DNA of 8,877 bases from the NCBI GenBank assembly GCA_903923915.1, contig CAIXZI010000180.1:1-8877 (forward strand). Direction: 5' to 3'. The DNA is from an uncultured Bacteroidota bacterium. GTDB lineage: Bacteria; Bacteroidota; Bacteroidia; B-17B0; Aurantibacillaceae. The notes under the pieces are model-generated. The model saw only the letters and a list, made by a program, of their open reading frames with translations. It was not told the origin of the DNA and ran no database searches. The position numbers were made by a program, and so were the translations under genes. Positions 6,237 to 8,877 of this stretch are shown here, one piece after another (position 1 is the first letter of the stretch; every line of letters begins with the position of its first letter).

Positions 6237-8252
6237 TTATTTTATAACACTTATTTTGGTTTGGTAAGAACCGTTACCAGAAGAAATTAATACAGTATAA
6301 ATACCGTTAGCCAATTGGTCTGCAGGAATGTTTACTAAATTTTCTCCAGAAGAAAAGTCGTAGTTTTTAGTAAGTACAACTTGACCCATTACGTTATAAA
6401 GTGTAACAGTTGTTTTTTGAGCAGTAGCTAAGTTTACATTAATATTAAATTGGCTGCTTGCCGGGTTAGGGTAAACTTTAACGTTGTTTATAACACCGTT
6501 ATTTTTTACAATACCTGTAACTGCAGCAATGTTAATGTTATCTACAAACATATCATTACCATAGTGGTTAATGGCGTTAAATTTAACTAATACGTTATTG
6601 TTTGTTGCGTATGCAGCTAAACTAACTGTATTACTTTTCCAATCAGCAGCAGCAGGTTTAAATTGTGCTGTACCTCCTAAAGTTGCTGCCGTTGCTAAAC
6701 CAGGGCCACCCTCTAAAACTAAGGTATTCCAAGTTAAACCACAATCAGTAGATAATAAGATAGCTAAAGAATCGTAATATACTCCACCTGCACCATCATC
6801 ATAATAGTTATAAGCATAATCGTATTTTAATTGAGGAGATGTAACTGTAGTTAAATCAACTGTTTGAGCATAAAGTTCATCAATATCTCCATCGCTTGCG
6901 TTAGAGTATGATTGGTATTGTGCCGAGTTTGTAGTTGTTTGATATCCACCATAAGCAGTGCTTCTTTTCCAAGAATAAGCTCCGTGATCTGCATTGTTTA
7001 ATGCCCAACCAGTTGGAGGGAATGTTGTTGATACAAACCCTTGTGTAATAGGTGCTGCAGTTGCAGTTGCCGGTTCAATAATTACCGTTGTATTTTTGCT
7101 ATCATTACCTGTGTTTAAATCGGCAACGCCATTAGGTAAAGATGTTGAAACAGTAACGGTGTGTGTACCTGCGGTAGTAGTAATAGCCGGTAATGAAACG
7201 GTAGCTGTTTGTCCGGCAGCTAAACTACCAGTCCAAGGTTGTGTTTGTGCAGTACCTGCATCAAGTTTATAATTAATAGTGCAAGAAGTTAATGTAGTTG
7301 CTCCTGCATTTTTAATAACAGCAACCGGCGTAATAGTTGTTGAACACTGTATTAATGAGTTACTTACTAAACTTGTAGCTGCATCTAACGTTAAAGGCAC
7401 CGGAGCGCTATAACCTGCTTGATGTACACGCATAAAGTTTACATTTTGAGCGCCTGCACCGTAATCACATTGACGAACAACAACCGGTGTAACATCTTGT
7501 ATCCATCCTACAAAAGCAATTTGGCTTTTGTCATATAAGTAAGCCGGAAGTTTAATTTTAAATGTAAAGTTTTGACTTGCACCATTTGTAAAACTATTAT
7601 TTAAAACAGTTCCGCCGGTATCAGGTATCATTTTACGCATTACATCATAAAAATCTTTTTCTCCATTTGTACCGGTAGGGGCCGCTACATGTATTTCAGA
7701 TTCTTCTAAAGCAATAAATAATTTTAGGTTTCCGGCTGTAGCTACTGAAAAAGCTTGCGCAGCAGTTATGGCAACATTTAATGTAATAGAATCTGCTGTA
7801 GCATTAATGCTATGATTCATCGTTAGTGCAAAAGGAGCATTTGTAATGCTGCTATCATTAATGTATTGTTGTGTAATCCAACCTGCGTGCCCATCTAAAG
7901 AAGAATCTGGTGGTGTGTTTTTATTTGGCAACTCTCCGCCATTAAAGCGAGCGTATGGTGCAAAAGGCACACCATAAAATTTTACACGTTGGTTTGGTTC
8001 TGCCATATTTTTACCATACAACGAGTTTGCACCCGGTGCACTTGGAATTGGAACCTGAAAGGTAACTTTTACTATTTTATTAGGAACGTTTCCTGATGAG
8101 TGTACTGTTTGAACAACGTATGGATTTGTTGAAGCACAAGGTGCGCAATTTTCTCCACTAAATTCTTCGTAAAGAATAGTACGATGCGTTTGAGCCAATC
8201 CGGTTATGCTTAAACATATCCCAACGGCTAATGATAAAGTAGTTTTTTTCAT
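6237..8252 (-). CDS. Secreted multidomain Omp28-related protein with T9SS type A sorting domain
   Basis: A 671-residue protein. The signal peptide MKKTTLSLAVGICLSITGLA is cleaved near A20. Residues 22 to about 285 form an Omp28/thioredoxin-like part with EEFSGENCAPC (C36, C39) and a cis-proline-like YGVPFAPYARFNG (P96, P99). About 288-393 is a CARDB-like Ig fold (NAGATTLTSCTINYKLD, ending in LNTGNDSKN). About 402-577 resembles the cleaved-adhesin/choice-of-anchor-J domain (STTFPPTGWALNNADHG, ending in MFVDNINI). Residues 592-671 are a T9SS type A sorting tail (VYPNPASSQFNI, VTLYNVMGQVV, LANGIYTVLIS). The protein should cross the outer membrane by T9SS and be released or fixed on the surface. 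An upstream in-frame ATG at 8291 would add 13 residues, but it precedes the -7 promoter box and spoils the signal peptide, so ATG 8252 is chosen. The head may act in thiol chemistry or in binding, and the other domains look adhesive. Confidence 0.88.
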   Translation of the reverse strand: MKKTTLSLAVGICLSITGLAQTHRTILYEEFSGENCAPCASTNPYVVQTVHSSGNVPNKIVKVTFQVPIPSAPGANSLYGKNMAEPNQRVKFYGVPFAPYARFNGGELPNKNTPPDSSLDGHAGWITQQYINDSSITNAPFALTMNHSINATADSITLNVAITAAQAFSVATAGNLKLFIALEESEIHVAAPTGTNGEKDFYDVMRKMIPDTGGTVLNNSFTNGASQNFTFKIKLPAYLYDKSQIAFVGWIQDVTPVVVRQCDYGAGAQNVNFMRVHQAGYSAPVPLTLDAATSLVSNSLIQCSTTITPVAVIKNAGATTLTSCTINYKLDAGTAQTQPWTGSLAAGQTATVSLPAITTTAGTHTVTVSTSLPNGVADLNTGNDSKNTTVIIEPATATAAPITQGFVSTTFPPTGWALNNADHGAYSWKRSTAYGGYQTTTNSAQYQSYSNASDGDIDELYAQTVDLTTVTSPQLKYDYAYNYYDDGAGGVYYDSLAILLSTDCGLTWNTLVLEGGPGLATAATLGGTAQFKPAAADWKSNTVSLAAYATNNNVLVKFNAINHYGNDMFVDNINIAAVTGIVKNNGVINNVKVYPNPASSQFNINVNLATAQKTTVTLYNVMGQVVLTKNYDFSSGENLVNIPADQLANGIYTVLISSGNGSYQTKISVIK

Positions 8253-8277
8253 AAGTTTTTTTATTGTGGTTATCTTG

Positions 8278-8308
8278 CAAATGTAGTGCAACTACCCATT
8301 TATGCAAA
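8278..8308 (-). promoter_or_regulatory. Bacteroidota promoter of the T9SS-tailed Omp28 gene
   Basis: On the minus strand TTTG (8305-8308), exactly 19 nt, then TACATTTG (8278-8285): both match the -33/-7 consensus TTTG-N19-TAnnTTTG. Transcription should begin near 8271-8274, giving an A-rich leader of roughly 20 nt before ATG 8252. This is the best promoter in the window. A 5-3-5 inverted repeat (GTAGT-GCA-ACTAC, 8283-8295) overlaps the spacer and the edge of the -7 box. Confidence 0.75.
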
Positions 8309-8405
8309 TTTATTTATTACTATTTTGTACTAAAATGTTAAAATACTGGTTATTTAACAGCAAATACATTATATTTACGCCAAACTAACGCTTAATATAA
8401 TGTGT

Positions 8406-8877
8406 ATGAAAAAACATCTATTTGCATTATTTATTTTATCAGTAAGCCTTTTTACAGTTAAAGCCCAAAGTTTTCAACTGGTAGATACAACCGGAGGTAT
8501 GGAAGTTATTGCCCAACCAAGTTATACTTTTTGGGTTGGTAATGGCGATGCTTCTAATTTTATGTTTGAGATTACAAATTTAACCTCATCTCCATTAACG
8601 GTTAAAGCAAAAAAAACAGTTGTTTCTAATGCAGGTGGTAACTTAATTACATTTTGCATAGGTAGTTTATGTTATGGTGCTACTACTACTACAAGTGGCA
8701 ATGTTACTATTGCGGCAAATGCAACCATACCCGCCCATGGTGCAACAGGCACTTTTGGTTTAAGTACCGATTTTGATGCCGCTGCATCTTCAGGAACAGC
8801 TCAGGTAATATACACTATATACAATGTAAATAACAACGATTCTGTTTCTGTAATTATGAATTATAATTTAACAGCTA
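8406..8877 (+). CDS. Secreted Ig-like protein, 3' end outside the window
   Basis: The first 157 codons of an open frame that runs off the window without a stop. The signal peptide is MKKHLFALFILSVSLFTVKA, with cleavage before Q21. The mature part is predicted to be mainly beta-strands, rich in Thr, Ser, Asn and Gly (FEITNLTSSPLTVKAKKTVV, then VIYTIYNVNNNDSVSVIMNY), like the Ig-like segments of Bacteroidota surface proteins. A cysteine pair FCIGSLCY (C84, C89) may form a disulfide. A T9SS sorting tail is likely further on but cannot be seen. An earlier in-frame ATG at 8400 would add only Met-Cys. I prefer 8406 because it gives the typical MKK start. The gene is divergent from the T9SS-tailed Omp28 gene across 153 bp. 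A weak -7-like box TATATTTA (8370-8377, last base off consensus) lies 28 nt before the ATG, without a clear -33 element. Confidence 0.75.
   Translation, partial: MKKHLFALFILSVSLFTVKAQSFQLVDTTGGMEVIAQPSYTFWVGNGDASNFMFEITNLTSSPLTVKAKKTVVSNAGGNLITFCIGSLCYGATTTTSGNVTIAANATIPAHGATGTFGLSTDFDAAASSGTAQVIYTIYNVNNNDSVSVIMNYNLTA

Noticed and set aside
6994..7272. Plus-strand open frame of 92 codons
   Set aside because: It is antisense to the CARDB-like region of the Omp28 gene, with no promoter or recognisable protein character.
8253..8291. 13-residue N-terminal extension of the T9SS-tailed Omp28 protein
   Set aside because: It would contain the -7 box in its coding part and put a charged stretch before a clean signal peptide.
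1..8877. tRNA, rRNA, CRISPR arrays, insertion sequences, attachment sites, riboswitches
   Set aside because: No cloverleaf, spaced direct repeats, transposase or integrase gene, or long structured leader was seen on either strand.

Overview
The window looks like chromosomal DNA of a member of the Bacteroidota, probably in the Chitinophagales/Sphingobacteriia/Flavobacteriia range. The evidence is an AT-rich composition, a type IX secretion (T9SS) C-terminal sorting domain, Omp28-type and DUF6029-type envelope proteins found mainly in this phylum, and promoter elements of the Bacteroidota form (-33 TTTG, -7 TAnnTTTG). No RNA genes, CRISPR arrays, insertion sequences, integrases or phage genes are visible. 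All stretches between genes are shorter than 160 bp.

Left part (1-2999): a divergent pair of cell-surface glycan genes separated by 35 bp. On the minus strand is a polytopic membrane protein of polymerase/GT-C-like appearance, and on the plus strand a GT-B family 4-type glycosyltransferase. A 115-residue two-helix membrane protein follows on the plus strand. It looks like a reduced ion-channel pore module with a non-canonical filter. It converges on the next locus with stop codons only 3 bp apart.

Right part (3003-8252, all minus strand): an envelope thiol/disulfide-type locus. The first unit (8252 to 6237) encodes a large secreted protein with an Omp28/thioredoxin-like head (CAPC), a CARDB-like domain, a cleaved-adhesin/choice-of-anchor-J-like domain and a T9SS tail. 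It has a well-formed Bacteroidota promoter and a strong hairpin terminator. Directly downstream lies a compact three-gene unit (6151 to 3003, gaps of 17 and 24 nt): a TlpA/ResA-like thioredoxin (WCKPC), a DUF6029-like outer-membrane beta-barrel candidate starting at GTG, and an Omp28-related lipoprotein (CGNC). Three proteins with CxxC active-site motifs, reaching the envelope by different routes around one barrel protein, suggest a shared job in extracytoplasmic thiol chemistry or outer-membrane protein maturation. This is inference.

Right edge (8406 on, plus strand): the 5' part of a secreted Ig-like protein, divergent from the T9SS-tailed Omp28 gene and cut by the window end.

I see no convincing evidence of a wholly new defence or mobile system. 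The items most worth a second look are the redox/Omp28 cluster, the channel-like small protein, and the -7 boxes that lie so close to start codons that leaderless mRNAs are predicted.
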